Assembly: GCF_002286965.1 (NCBI RefSeq)
Contig: NZ_NSKD01000005.1
Coordinates: forward strand, 124,001-188,000
Origin: Halovibrio salipaludis
GTDB taxonomy: Bacteria; Pseudomonadota; Gammaproteobacteria; Pseudomonadales; Oleiphilaceae
Direction: 5' to 3'
Length of the DNA: 64,000 nucleotides
A program made the position numbers and the translations under genes. The notes beneath the pieces are model-generated. The model saw only the letters and a list, made by a program, of their open reading frames with translations, was not told the origin of the DNA and did not search any database. The first letter of the stretch is position 1. Every line of letters begins with the position of its first letter. Shown piece after piece: positions 8,876 through 18,068 of the stretch.

Positions 8876-9743
8876 CCCCTGAGGCCTCCTTCAGATCCTG
8901 TGCCAGCGACCACGCCGCCATGGCGTACAGGTCACTGTGATTATAGCGGGTAATCACATCGAAGTTGGCATGAGCGACCCAGTGCTGCGGACGGTCCTCC
9001 ACGGTCAGCCGTAACAGCCGGGTCCCGCCAACCGGCCCACGCCATTCGTCCAGCGGCATGGCCACCGGTGCCCCGGCATGCCAGTCATGTTCGTGGAAAT
9101 AATTGGCAACACTCCCAATGGCGTCCACCGGGCTGTCGAAAAGGTCCACAGCGCCATCCCCATCAAAATCCACGGCATAATGCCGATAGCTGCTGGCGAT
9201 GAACTGGCCATATCCCATGGCGCCCGCATAGGAACCCATGGGCTCGCGCGGATCAAACCCCTGATCCCGCGCCAGCACCAGGTAGTGGTGCAGCTCGTCG
9301 CGGAAGAAATCAGCCCTGGGCGGGTAACCGAAACCCAGAGTCACCAGTGCGTCCAGCACCCGGTCATTGCCGGCATGACGCCCGTAGAACGTCTCAATGC
9401 CGATGATCGCCGTGACCAGCTCCGCGGGCACACCGTAACGTGCTTCGGCCCGGCCCAGAGCCTTTTCGTGACGCGCCATGAAGGCTCTCCCCTGCTCGAC
9501 CCGTTCCGGGGTCAGGAAGATCCCACGGTACTCGCCCCATTCCAGGACCTTTTCGGCGGGCGCGCTGATGCGCTCGATCACCGTTTCATCGTGGCGGGCA
9601 GCCTCCAGCCATGCCTTCACCTGCTTCCGTTCAAAGCCCTCCTCGCGGGCCATGCGCTCGATGAACCGCTCCCGGTCGGACGTGGCGGCCACCACGGACA
9701 GACTGACAAGGGCGATCAACAGGGCAATCGGGAAACGGCTCAT
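8868..9743 (-). CDS. mltB: Lytic murein transglycosylase B
   Basis: Cleaves the MurNAc-GlcNAc bond, leaving anhydro-MurNAc. The 291-residue protein has catalytic Glu117 in GIETFYGR, the downstream SYAGAMGYGQF motif and a Ca-loop-like DFDGDGAVD. Unlike E. coli MltB it shows a cleavable signal peptide (about residues 1-20) with no lipobox Cys, so it is probably soluble in the periplasm. It sits between rodA and rlpA in the cell-shape operon. Confidence 0.94.
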   Translation of the reverse strand: MSRFPIALLIALVSLSVVAATSDRERFIERMAREEGFERKQVKAWLEAARHDETVIERISAPAEKVLEWGEYRGIFLTPERVEQGRAFMARHEKALGRAEARYGVPAELVTAIIGIETFYGRHAGNDRVLDALVTLGFGYPPRADFFRDELHHYLVLARDQGFDPREPMGSYAGAMGYGQFIASSYRHYAVDFDGDGAVDLFDSPVDAIGSVANYFHEHDWHAGAPVAMPLDEWRGPVGGTRLLRLTVEDRPQHWVAHANFDVITRYNHSDLYAMAAWSLAQDLKEASGDE

Positions 9744-9752
9744 GGTATCGGG

Positions 9753-10898
9753 TCAGGACTCCAGCATGCGTCGATGGGTATGCACTGCCATAAGAATACC
9801 GAAGCCCGCGAGCAGCGTCACGATGGACGTTCCCCCATAGCTGACCAGCGGCAGCGGCACCCCCACTACCGGCATCAGACCGCTGACCATGGCGACGTTT
9901 ACCACCACGTACATGAAGAAAATGATGGCAAGCCCGCCGGAGAGAAGGCGACTGAACGAAGTCTGAGCCATGGAGGCGATGAAAAGGCAGCGGATCACGA
10001 CCAGCGCATACAGCACCAGCAGCAGGGTCACGCCGACGAACCCGAACTCTTCCGCCAGGACGGCCAGGATGAAGTCCGTATGGCCCTCCGGCAGGAAGTC
10101 CAGGTGGGACTGGGTGCCTTCTCCCCAGCCCTTGCCGTGAAGGCCGCCGGAGCCGATGGCGGCCTTGGACTGGGTGATGTTCCAGCCAGCGCCGAGCGGA
10201 TCACTGCCGGGGTTCATAAGCGTCAGCACACGCTCCTTCTGGTAGTCGCGCATCACGAAAAGCCAGAGAACGGGCACGGAGGCACCGCCCGCGGCCACCA
10301 TCAACATGATCAGGCGCCAGCTCAACCCCGCAAGGAACAGCACGGCAAGGCCAGAGGCGATGACAAGCACGGCGGTCCCCAGGTCCGGCTGGGCAATGAT
10401 CAGCGCGCCCGGAAGCGCGGTCAGCCCCAGTGCCATAAGGATGGGCAACAGCCTGGGTGGCAGTGACAGCTGGGCCAGGAACCATGAGACCATCAGGGGC
10501 ACGCCCAGCTTCATGGCCTCTGACGGCTGGAAACGCGGCAGCCCCGGCAGCGCCAGCCATCGCTGGGCCCCCTGGGCACCGGCACCAAAGAGCAGCACCA
10601 GAACCAGTGACAGGATGCCGACCAGATACAGCCAGGGCGACCAGCGCCGGTACAGCATGGGATCCAGTTGCGCGAAGAACAGCATCGCCAGCAACCCCCC
10701 CCCGATTCGCAGGGCCTGGCTCTGGACAATGGCCATGCCGTTTTCGCCGGCACTGTACAGGACCACCAGCCCCAGCCCCATGATCAGGGACAGCAACAGC
10801 AGCAGCCACGGGTCCAGGTGCAGCCGGCTCATCCAGCCGCCACGGCGGTTCAGGTGCCCCGGTTCAAACGCAATCTGGCGCACGAACTCCTGGCTCAT
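9753..10898 (-). CDS. rodA: RodA, elongation-specific peptidoglycan glycosyltransferase
   Basis: A SEDS-family integral membrane polymerase that builds lateral-wall glycan from lipid II with PBP2. The 381 residues form about ten hydrophobic spans; conserved SEDS features include QPDLGTA, the loop GWGEGTQSHLDFLPEGHTDF and the C-terminal VSYGGTS motif. Its ATG overlaps the mrdA stop by 4 nt, fitting a co-translated complex. A second SEDS protein, FtsW, is encoded at 42,874. Confidence 0.97.
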   Translation of the reverse strand: MSQEFVRQIAFEPGHLNRRGGWMSRLHLDPWLLLLLSLIMGLGLVVLYSAGENGMAIVQSQALRIGGGLLAMLFFAQLDPMLYRRWSPWLYLVGILSLVLVLLFGAGAQGAQRWLALPGLPRFQPSEAMKLGVPLMVSWFLAQLSLPPRLLPILMALGLTALPGALIIAQPDLGTAVLVIASGLAVLFLAGLSWRLIMLMVAAGGASVPVLWLFVMRDYQKERVLTLMNPGSDPLGAGWNITQSKAAIGSGGLHGKGWGEGTQSHLDFLPEGHTDFILAVLAEEFGFVGVTLLLVLYALVVIRCLFIASMAQTSFSRLLSGGLAIIFFMYVVVNVAMVSGLMPVVGVPLPLVSYGGTSIVTLLAGFGILMAVHTHRRMLES

Positions 10899-12805
10899 GG
10901 CTGCTCTCCCCCGGCGGTCCCATCATTTTCCATCGCTCCAGGTACCGCCTGATCCGTCAGCACGTCCGGAAAACCATTGATCCATGCATCCGTCACCTGC
11001 CGCGCCACGGGGGCTGCGGTGGAACTGCCGCTGCCGCCGTTTTCGACCAGCACGGACACCACGATTTCCGGATCGTCCGCCGGAGCGAAGGCGACAAACA
11101 AGGCATGATCCCGCATGCGCTTGGCGATTTCATCCTCGTCGTACTCCTCCCCCTCCAGGCTGAACACCTGGGAGGTGCCCGTCTTGCCCGCCATGCGGTA
11201 ATCAAGACCCGGACTGATACGCCGGGCGGTGCCCTCCGAGCCATGCACCACCTCCTCCATGGCATTGATGACGTATTCCCAGTCCGACTCCTGACCCATC
11301 TCGACCGGAGGACGCACCACATCCGGAAGCAGGTGCTGGGCCGGGATATCACCCTCGATGTAACGCAGGTGGCGGGGCGCACGACGCTCGCCGCGGTTGG
11401 CAAGCACGCTGGTCGTAGCAGCCAGCTGCAGGGGCGTGGAGAGGAAGTAGCCCTGGCCGATGCCCATGTTGACGGAATCCCCCGGGTACCAGGACTCGTT
11501 GTGAACCCGGCGTTTCCATTCCGGGCTCGGCAGGATCCCCGGCAGCTCGTCCCTGACATCCAGGGAGGTCACGGAGCCAAACCCGAAATGCGCCAGATGG
11601 TCGGCCATCATACTGCCGCCCATCTCGTACGCCATCTTGTAGAAATAGGTATCGCTGGACAGCACGATCGCGTCATAGAGGGTCGTATCCCCATGCCCCT
11701 CCCGCTTCCAGTTACGGAAGACCTGGCTGCTGTTGGGCAGTTCATAGTAACCGGGATCATGGACGATCTCGGACTGGGTCACGGTATCCGAGGCCAGCCC
11801 GGCCAGTGCAAGCATGGGCTTGATGGTGGAGCCGGGCGGGTACTGGCCGCGGGTGGCGCGGTTGAACAGGGGTTTGTCCAGCGAATCCCGGAGCTCGGCA
11901 TAGCTCTCGTGATCAATACCGGTGACGAACTTGTTGGTATCGAACCCGGGCGTACTGACCTGAGCCAGAAGCCCGCCCGTCTCGGGGTTGATGGCCACGA
12001 TGGCGCCGCGTCTGTCTCCCAGTGCCTCGTGCGCCACCTGCTGGAGCCGGATGTCCAGATTCAGGGTCAGGTCCTGGCCCGGACTGGGATCCTCGCGCTC
12101 CAGTACCCGCATGACGCGCCCGCGGGCGTTGGTTTCGACATTCTGATACCCCACTTCACCGTGCAGCTCCTTTTCGTAGACCCGCTCAAGACCGGTCTTG
12201 CCGATGTAGTGGGTCCCCGCGTACGCCACCTTATCAATACGGCGTGTATCCTGTTCATTGATCCTGCCCACGTACCCCAGTACATGGGAGGTCAGCCGGC
12301 CATAGGGGTAGTACCGCACCAGCCGTGCCTCCATCTCCACGCCGGGCAGGCTGTGGCGATTCACGGCGAGCCGGGCCATCTCGGCTTCAGTCAGGTGGTA
12401 GCGCAGCGGCACGGGCTCGAAGGGTCGGCGCCGTTCGTCCAGCCGCTCGCGGAAGTTCTCAACATCCCCCGGGGGAACATCGACAATATCCCGGATCTCC
12501 CCGATCAGGGCATTTATGTCCGATACCTGCTCGGGGATGACCGTCAGACTGAAAACCGGCCGGTTTTCCGCCAGCAGTACGCCATTACGGTCGTAAATCA
12601 GCCCCCTGGTCGGCGGCACGGGCTGCACCTGGACCCGATTGCGGTCGGAGATGGTGGTGTAGGTTTCGTGTTCGATGATCTGGAGGTAGTAGAAACGGCC
12701 GATCAGGACCCCGGTCATCAGGATAACCACGATGATGGCCACGAAGGAGCGGCGCTGGAAGAGCTCCCGTTCCTGGTTGGTATTGCGGAGGGTGCCCCAG
12801 CTCAT
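10895..12805 (-). CDS. mrdA: Penicillin-binding protein 2 (transpeptidase)
   Basis: The class B PBP that crosslinks lateral-wall peptidoglycan with RodA. The 636-residue protein has one N-terminal anchor (about residues 21-40), the dimerisation domain with the RGLIYDRNG motif at 67-75, and the transpeptidase domain with STIK (Ser326-Lys329), SSD in LSSDTYFY and KTGTSQ. It begins 2 nt after the rlmH stop, the standard order rsfS-rlmH-mrdA-rodA. Confidence 0.97.
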   Translation of the reverse strand: MSWGTLRNTNQERELFQRRSFVAIIVVILMTGVLIGRFYYLQIIEHETYTTISDRNRVQVQPVPPTRGLIYDRNGVLLAENRPVFSLTVIPEQVSDINALIGEIRDIVDVPPGDVENFRERLDERRRPFEPVPLRYHLTEAEMARLAVNRHSLPGVEMEARLVRYYPYGRLTSHVLGYVGRINEQDTRRIDKVAYAGTHYIGKTGLERVYEKELHGEVGYQNVETNARGRVMRVLEREDPSPGQDLTLNLDIRLQQVAHEALGDRRGAIVAINPETGGLLAQVSTPGFDTNKFVTGIDHESYAELRDSLDKPLFNRATRGQYPPGSTIKPMLALAGLASDTVTQSEIVHDPGYYELPNSSQVFRNWKREGHGDTTLYDAIVLSSDTYFYKMAYEMGGSMMADHLAHFGFGSVTSLDVRDELPGILPSPEWKRRVHNESWYPGDSVNMGIGQGYFLSTPLQLAATTSVLANRGERRAPRHLRYIEGDIPAQHLLPDVVRPPVEMGQESDWEYVINAMEEVVHGSEGTARRISPGLDYRMAGKTGTSQVFSLEGEEYDEDEIAKRMRDHALFVAFAPADDPEIVVSVLVENGGSGSSTAAPVARQVTDAWINGFPDVLTDQAVPGAMENDGTAGGEQP

Positions 12806-12807
12806 GC

Positions 12808-13281
12808 TCAGCCGGCCCTGTGGTAGGGATGGTTGCAGTTGATGCTCCAGGCACGGTAAAGCTGCTCAGCCAGCATCACCCGCACCAGGGGATGGGGAAG
12901 CGTCAGCGGCGACAGCGACCAGGCCTGATTGGCACGCTGGCGGCAGGCATCCGAGAGTCCTTCCGGCCCACCGATCAGGAAAGCCACGTCCTGTCCTTCC
13001 ATCCGCCAGTGCTCTAGGCGCTCGGCGAGCTTCTCCGTGGACCACTGGCGACCGTCAATCTCAAGAGCGATCACCCATTCAGGGCCCCGCAGCGCCTTCA
13101 GCATCCGCTCGCCTTCATCCCGCACCGCGCGCGCCGTATCGGCCTGACGCCCACGCCCCGCCAGGGGCACTTCCGTCAGCTCCAACCGCATCTCGCGGGG
13201 GAAGCGCCTGCGGTACTCCTCAAAGCCCGCGTTGACCCAGTCGGGCAGTTTCTGCCCGGCGCCGATGACCTTCAGGTGCAT
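12808..13281 (-). CDS. rlmH: 23S rRNA pseudouridine-1915 N3-methyltransferase
   Basis: RlmH (SPOUT class) methylates pseudouridine 1915 in helix 69 of 23S rRNA on assembled 70S ribosomes. The 157-residue protein has the knot motif FLIGGPEG and the C-terminal HPYHRAG tail typical of the family. The ATG at 13281 is one base after the rsfS stop. The longer frame would overlap rsfS by 35 nt without a ribosome site. Confidence 0.96.
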   Translation of the reverse strand: MHLKVIGAGQKLPDWVNAGFEEYRRRFPREMRLELTEVPLAGRGRQADTARAVRDEGERMLKALRGPEWVIALEIDGRQWSTEKLAERLEHWRMEGQDVAFLIGGPEGLSDACRQRANQAWSLSPLTLPHPLVRVMLAEQLYRAWSINCNHPYHRAG

Positions 13282-13282
13282 G

Positions 13283-13633
13283 CTACTCCGTACCCGCGGC
13301 GCCCAGCCCCGGAGCATCCCGCCAGAACCGTTCCAGATCGTAGAACTCCCGGGTTGCCGGCAGCATCAGGTGGACAATGACATCCCCCATATCCACCAGG
13401 ACCCAGTCAGTGGTTTCACCACCTTCGAGTTTCGGCTTGCTGTCCGCTTCCTGCTTGGCACGCTGCACCACTTCCTCGGCCAGCGAGTGGATATGGCGAT
13501 TGGAGTTGCCCGAGGCGATGACCATGTAATCCGTCATGCTGGTACGGTCGCGCACATCCAGTACAGCCACGTCCTGGCCCTTCATTGATTCGACGGCATC
13601 CACCGCCAGTGACTTCAGTTGTTCAGAATCCAT
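13283..13633 (-). CDS. rsfS: Ribosomal silencing factor RsfS
   Basis: RsfS binds ribosomal protein L14 and blocks 30S-50S joining under nutrient stress. The protein is 116 residues, with the family core DVAVLDVRD, MTDYMVIASGNS and DWVLVDMGDVIVHLM. Two ATGs are close together. I prefer the one at 13633 because AGGA lies 5 nt before it, whereas the ATG at 13637-13639 sits directly on the AGG. The start overlaps the nadD stop region. Confidence 0.95.
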   Translation of the reverse strand: MDSEQLKSLAVDAVESMKGQDVAVLDVRDRTSMTDYMVIASGNSNRHIHSLAEEVVQRAKQEADSKPKLEGGETTDWVLVDMGDVIVHLMLPATREFYDLERFWRDAPGLGAAGTE

Positions 13634-13635
13634 AA

Positions 13636-14280
13636 TCATCCTGTTTCAAGTCGGTACAGCCCCTGATCCCGAATGGTGCGCCAAACCGCATCCGGCACCA
13701 GGTAGCGGATTGATCGTCCGGCAACCGCCCGGCTCCGGACTTCCGTGGCCGCAATCTCCAGCAACGGCAGCTCCATCACCAGAATGGAACCACTGGCACT
13801 GCGCTGGAGCTCAGCCGCTTCCGCTGCCCGGCGTTCCTGCAGCATGGCTGCAACAAGCTCGGGGGGCGCCAGAGGAAATCCGGGTCTGTTGACCACGATT
13901 ATATGGGCGAGCTCCGGCAGTTGCATCCAGCCGCGCCACTGATCGAAGGTGTTGAAGGCGTCGGTTCCCACAACCATTGCCAGCGGGGTCTCCGCCCCCA
14001 GCTCAGACCGCAGCTGCTGGAGGGTCTCGCCGGTATAGGATACCCGGTCCTGGTCCAGTTCGCGGGAATCCACCATCAGTCCCGGTTCTTCCGCCACCGC
14101 ATCCCGCAGCATGCCCAGTCGCGTGGCGCCCTCCGCCCCGGGCTGATCACGGTGCGGCGGGCGGTGACAGGGCATGAGCCGGATCCGGGCACCTTCGAGA
14201 CGTTCATGCAGCTCCACCGCCATCCGGAGATGGCCGTTGTGGACGGGGTCGAAGGTGCCGCCCAGCATCACGTGCAGCAT
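13636..14280 (-). CDS. nadD: Nicotinate-nucleotide adenylyltransferase
   Basis: NadD adenylates nicotinate mononucleotide to deamido-NAD in the cytosol. The 214-residue protein begins with the nucleotidyltransferase motif GGTFDPVHNGH at 7-17 and ends with the second ATP motif, here IAATEVRSR (ISSTxxR in most members). It is flanked by proA and rsfS, a conserved gammaproteobacterial order. The gap to proA is 12 nt. Confidence 0.96.
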   Translation of the reverse strand: MLHVMLGGTFDPVHNGHLRMAVELHERLEGARIRLMPCHRPPHRDQPGAEGATRLGMLRDAVAEEPGLMVDSRELDQDRVSYTGETLQQLRSELGAETPLAMVVGTDAFNTFDQWRGWMQLPELAHIIVVNRPGFPLAPPELVAAMLQERRAAEAAELQRSASGSILVMELPLLEIAATEVRSRAVAGRSIRYLVPDAVWRTIRDQGLYRLETG

Positions 14281-14292
14281 GCCGGCTCCTGG

Positions 14293-15549
14293 TCAATCAC
14301 GGACATGGCCATCCCCGAACACAACGTATTTCTGGCTGGTCAGCCCTTCCAGCCCTACCGGCCCCCGGGCGTGCAGCTTGTCGGTGGAAATGCCGATCTC
14401 GGCCCCCAGGCCGTACTCAAAGCCATCCGCGAAACGCGTGGAGGCATTGACCATCACAGAACTGGAGTCCACCTCCGTCAGAAAGCGCCGCGCCCGGGTA
14501 TAGTTCTCGGTGATGATACTGTCGGTATGCTGGGAGCTGTAACGGTTGATGTGCTCCATGGCCGCATCCAGCCCGTCCACGACCCGGATCGACAGCACCG
14601 GCGCCAGGTATTCCGTGGCCCAGTCCTCCTCCGTTGCCTCACCGGCCTCCGGGAGAATGGCACGGGTAGTGGCGCAGCCTCGCAGTTCCACGCCGATACT
14701 CTGCAGCTGCTCGGCAATTGGCGGCAACAGGGATTCGGCGACGGGGGCATCCACCAGCAGGGTTTCCAGTGTATTGCAGGTGCCGTAACGCTGGGTCTTG
14801 GCGTTGAGCGTCACGCTCACGGCCTTCTCCGGGTCCGCGTCACGGTCCAGGAAACTGTGGCAGATCCCGTCCAGGTGCTTGATGACGGGCACCGAGGCTT
14901 CATTACTGATGCGCTCGATCAGGCTCTTGCCACCACGGGGAACGATCACATCCACGTACTCGGGCATCCGGATCAGGTGACCCACGGCCTCGCGGTCAGT
15001 GGTTCCAACCACCTGCACGCCGGTCTCCGGCAACCCGGCTTCCCGCAGCCCCTGTGCCACGCATCCGGCAATGGCCTGGTTCGAGTGCGAGGCCTCGGAG
15101 CCACCACGCAGCACCGTGGCGTTGCCGGATTTGATGCAGAGACTGGCCGCATCCACGGTGACGTTGGGACGGGACTCGTAGATGATGCCGATCACCCCCA
15201 GCGGCACCCGCATGCGCCCGACCTGGATACCGGAAGGACGGTATTCCATATCCGTGATCACGCCCACCGGGTCCGTGAGCCCTGCGACCTGGCGCAGGCC
15301 CTCGATCATGGTATCGATGCGGGCACCGGTGAGCTCCAGCCGGTCCAGCATGGCCTCATCAAGCCCCTTGTCACGACCCGCCTCCAGATCCTTCCGGTTT
15401 TCCGCCTGCAGCGTCTCCCGGCTGGCGTCGAGCGCCCGGGCCGTGGCAAGAAGGGCCTCGTTGCGCGCTCCGGTGCTCGAACGCGCCAGTTCGCGGCTTG
15501 CAGCCCTGGCCTGTTCACCCAGGGCTCGCATCATGGATTCTGTGCTCAT
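14293..15549 (-). CDS. proA: Gamma-glutamyl phosphate reductase
   Basis: Second enzyme of proline synthesis: reduces glutamyl 5-phosphate to the semialdehyde with NADPH. The 418-residue aldehyde-dehydrogenase-fold protein has the catalytic Cys258 in RYGTCNTLE and [13 protein letters not shown] at about 119-131. The ATG at 15549 matches family length; the upstream extension is not supported. It heads the run proA-nadD-rsfS. Its partner proB is absent here. Confidence 0.96.
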   Translation of the reverse strand: MSTESMMRALGEQARAASRELARSSTGARNEALLATARALDASRETLQAENRKDLEAGRDKGLDEAMLDRLELTGARIDTMIEGLRQVAGLTDPVGVITDMEYRPSGIQVGRMRVPLGVIGIIYESRPNVTVDAASLCIKSGNATVLRGGSEASHSNQAIAGCVAQGLREAGLPETGVQVVGTTDREAVGHLIRMPEYVDVIVPRGGKSLIERISNEASVPVIKHLDGICHSFLDRDADPEKAVSVTLNAKTQRYGTCNTLETLLVDAPVAESLLPPIAEQLQSIGVELRGCATTRAILPEAGEATEEDWATEYLAPVLSIRVVDGLDAAMEHINRYSSQHTDSIITENYTRARRFLTEVDSSSVMVNASTRFADGFEYGLGAEIGISTDKLHARGPVGLEGLTSQKYVVFGDGHVRD

Positions 15550-15604
15550 ATCCCTCCCCATCGGATTCCGCATCTGTTTTCAGGGCACTGCGGGAAAAGT
15601 ACGC

Positions 15605-15611
15605 TATTATA
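15605..15611. promoter_or_regulatory. Probable divergent -10 region (proA / GGDEF-like pair)
   Basis: The minus strand reads TATAAT at 15606-15611, 56 nt upstream of proA, but no good -35 hexamer lies 16-18 nt further up. The plus strand reads TATTAT at 15605-15610, 54 nt upstream of the first GGDEF-like gene, also with a poor -35. One or both directions may start here. Confidence 0.45.
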
Positions 15612-15664
15612 CGCGTGCGTGGGGCAGCGGATACAGCCTCGCATTGCAACACCGGGAGCTGATC

Positions 15665-16495
15665 ATGGAAACGGAAACAGCAATGCCCGTAACACTGCGG
15701 TGGACGCTGCGGGCCGGATCCCTGCTGCTTTTGCTTCTGAGCCTCGCGATCTTCGCCGGGCACTGGCCCTGGCTGACGCCCCTGGCATTCCTGGTGCCGC
15801 TGGCCCTGTTCGCCGGCTGGGGCCTGTGGGTGGCGGGAGCCGGATGCGCGGTTTTCCTGGCCGCCACACTCAGTCAGGGTCTGTCGCCCGAACTCGGCAT
15901 GGCCCGCCACCAGTTCGTGCCCATGCTGATCCTTGCCTCCGGCCTGGCCGCGGTATTCGTGTACCTGCGGGAATACAAGGCCGCCCAGCTTGCCCCCCTG
16001 CGGCGCACCGACTCACTCACGCTTGCCTCCACCCGGGACTACCTCGACAGTGACCTGAACCGTGAGATCCGGCGGGGTGAGCGCGAAGGCACACCGGTAA
16101 CCGTGGCTGTCCTGCATCTTGATGACCCCGAAACCCCGCTCCCGGAACAGGATCAGAGCAACCTGATGGTGCGACTCGGCCGGCTGCTGCACCGCACCCT
16201 GCGGGATTTCGACAGTTACTACCGCAGTGATGAAACCGGTTTCATCATCGTACTGCCCGCGACCGCAACACCCGATTCCGTCGGGACCATTGAGGGCATC
16301 CGCAGCCAGGCCCGGGACATGCTCACCCGCGAAGGGATAGAGCTGACGCTCTCGGCCGGAGTGGTGGGCGCCAATGTAGGCGATGACGCCCGCAGCCTCT
16401 CGGAAAAGGCCCAGGAAACCCTGCTCCGGGCCCAGAAACAGGGTGGCAACCGGACGCTTACATGGACGGACGCCGGAGGCACAGGTCATGACTGA
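15665..16495 (+). CDS. Membrane protein with degenerate GGDEF domain (first of pair)
   Basis: 276 residues: about four hydrophobic spans (15-33, 37-52, 54-70 and 84-101) followed by a cytosolic GGDEF-like domain from about residue 115. The signature region reads RSDETGF (188-194) before IIVLPAT, so the catalytic glycines and the acidic third residue are lost. It should therefore be inactive as a diguanylate cyclase and may bind GTP or c-di-GMP, or act as a scaffold. Start at ATG 15665 with GGGAG 7 nt before. It overlaps the second gene by 8 nt, implying coupled translation. Confidence 0.8.
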   Translation: METETAMPVTLRWTLRAGSLLLLLLSLAIFAGHWPWLTPLAFLVPLALFAGWGLWVAGAGCAVFLAATLSQGLSPELGMARHQFVPMLILASGLAAVFVYLREYKAAQLAPLRRTDSLTLASTRDYLDSDLNREIRRGEREGTPVTVAVLHLDDPETPLPEQDQSNLMVRLGRLLHRTLRDFDSYYRSDETGFIIVLPATATPDSVGTIEGIRSQARDMLTREGIELTLSAGVVGANVGDDARSLSEKAQETLLRAQKQGGNRTLTWTDAGGTGHD

Positions 16496-17543
16496 AACCG
16501 CACTGCGCACCCGTACCAACAGCGTCGTCTATGCGCTGATGCTGCTGTGCTTCATGATCCTGGCGGAACGGAGCCTGCGTTACGGCTTCTACGAGCTGTT
16601 CTTCAGCGGCCTGGCCATTACCGCTCTGGCCGCCGCCGGCATTGCCGCCACCCTGATCCGCCGACACCGCCAGCTCCAGACCCGCAGCCACCTGCTGATC
16701 CTGGTCCTGATGGCCCTTATCATCCTCCAGGCCATTGCCCGGGAGCCGTCCCTTGCCTTCTACTGGCTCTACCCGATGCTGATGGCAGCCTTCCTGCTGC
16801 TCAGGGTCCGCCAGGCAGCCGCCCTCTGTGCAGCCGGCCTGCTCCTCAGCCTGATTGCGGCCTGGAATCTGCCGCTGCGGGAGCAGCTGACGCTTGCCGG
16901 CACTGCCCTGCTCCTGGCTGCCGGTGCCGGCTGGTTTGCGCGCCACTACCATGCCAGTGCCCGCTACGTGGACACGCTGACCATCGTGGACCCGGAAACC
17001 GGGGCCTACAACGAGCGCAGCCTCAACGAGACCCTCAGCAGGGAGATCAGCCGCTCCGAGGCTACGGGCCACCCGCTGTCGATGGCCCTGCTGAGGATCG
17101 ATCATCGGGAGGAACTTTCCGGTGTTTACGGCGAGGAAGCGCTGGCCGGGCTCAGTGCCGCCATCAGCCAGAGTCTGCGCACCACCATCCGGGCCGGGGA
17201 CAGCCACTACCATCTGGGCGACGGTCGCTTCTTCCTGTTGCTGCCGTTCACCCCTGAAGAGGGGCTGCGGGTGACCGCGGAGCGCGTGCGGCGGCTTCTG
17301 GGCGAGTCACGCTGGCCCACGGTGGAGAGCATCACGGCCAGCATCGGCTCTACCACGCGCTCGCCCGGGGAAACCTCCGCGGAGGCACTGCGCCAGCGCT
17401 GTGAGGAAGCGCTCGGGGAGGCCCAGAGGCGCGGCCACGACCAGGTCTGGCACCTGGGCGCCCAGGCTCACTCCATGTCTTCCACCAGCCGTGACAGCAC
17501 TTCCAGCCGCTCCAGCGGGTCATCCATCTCCACCAGCGACTGA
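16488..17543 (+). CDS. Membrane protein with degenerate GGDEF domain (second of pair)
   Basis: 351 residues: about six hydrophobic spans in the first 152 residues, then a GGDEF-like domain. The DPETGAYNERSLNE entry motif (168-181) is close to the canonical D-LTGL-NRR, but the signature is LGDGRFF (243-249), lacking GG(D/E)EF catalysis. The last ~25 residues are almost all Ser/Thr/Arg/Asp and are encoded antisense to the LON-domain gene. This suggests the reading frame ran on after losing an earlier stop, or a late 3' extension. A sensory or scaffolding partner of the upstream protein is the best guess. Confidence 0.8.
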   Translation: MTETALRTRTNSVVYALMLLCFMILAERSLRYGFYELFFSGLAITALAAAGIAATLIRRHRQLQTRSHLLILVLMALIILQAIAREPSLAFYWLYPMLMAAFLLLRVRQAAALCAAGLLLSLIAAWNLPLREQLTLAGTALLLAAGAGWFARHYHASARYVDTLTIVDPETGAYNERSLNETLSREISRSEATGHPLSMALLRIDHREELSGVYGEEALAGLSAAISQSLRTTIRAGDSHYHLGDGRFFLLLPFTPEEGLRVTAERVRRLLGESRWPTVESITASIGSTTRSPGETSAEALRQRCEEALGEAQRRGHDQVWHLGAQAHSMSSTSRDSTSSRSSGSSISTSD

Positions 17544-18043
17544 CGCTGCTCAATGGCCAGCGGCAGCAGCTCCGTCAGCCGCCACCCGACCTGACGCGCA
17601 TCGTCGTAATCGATGGTCAGGCCGAGCTCCGCCACGGATGGGTGCCGGCACAACGCCGCCAGAAGCTCGGAAAGGTCCTCGTGCCGCAAGGGCGTACGCG
17701 CCCGGGGCTCCTCGGGCAGAGTTACCACGTCACCGCGGTTGAGGCCACCCGTCTCCCGCCAGTTCCGGGCCACGGAGACCTTGCTGAGACCTTCCACGGT
17801 GATCCCCAGCAAGCCGTTCTCCAGCGGCGAGAAATCCACCACCGACACCTCACACCCGATGGGATGGAAGGCGGCGTCCGCCCGGATGTCACTGCCGCCC
17901 TGCTCAAGCAGGACCAGCACAAAGGGCTCCTGGGCGCGCAGTGAGTGGGTGAGCATGTCCATATAGCGGCGCTCAAAGAGCCGCAGGGGCAGGCGGCCGC
18001 CGGGAAGCACCACCGAGTTGAGGGGGAACAGTGCTCGATTCAT
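17468..18043 (-). CDS. LON N-terminal (substrate-binding) domain protein
   Basis: A 191-residue stand-alone homologue of the N-terminal domain of Lon protease, lacking the AAA and protease parts. It opens with LFPLNSVVLPGGRLPLRLFERRY, the typical Lon-N start, and ends in helical segments. Function is not established; such proteins may bind unfolded substrates. GGGAG lies 8 nt before ATG 18043. Its last 76 nt overlap the convergent GGDEF-like gene tail to tail. Confidence 0.9.
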   Translation of the reverse strand: MNRALFPLNSVVLPGGRLPLRLFERRYMDMLTHSLRAQEPFVLVLLEQGGSDIRADAAFHPIGCEVSVVDFSPLENGLLGITVEGLSKVSVARNWRETGGLNRGDVVTLPEEPRARTPLRHEDLSELLAALCRHPSVAELGLTIDYDDARQVGWRLTELLPLAIEQRQSLVEMDDPLERLEVLSRLVEDME

Positions 18044-18068
18044 GGCCGTGGCTCCCGGCGGGCGGGGG

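Noticed and set aside
11105-12826. A 573-codon plus-strand frame opposite mrdA
   Set aside because: Antisense of PBP2; no signal or motif of its own.
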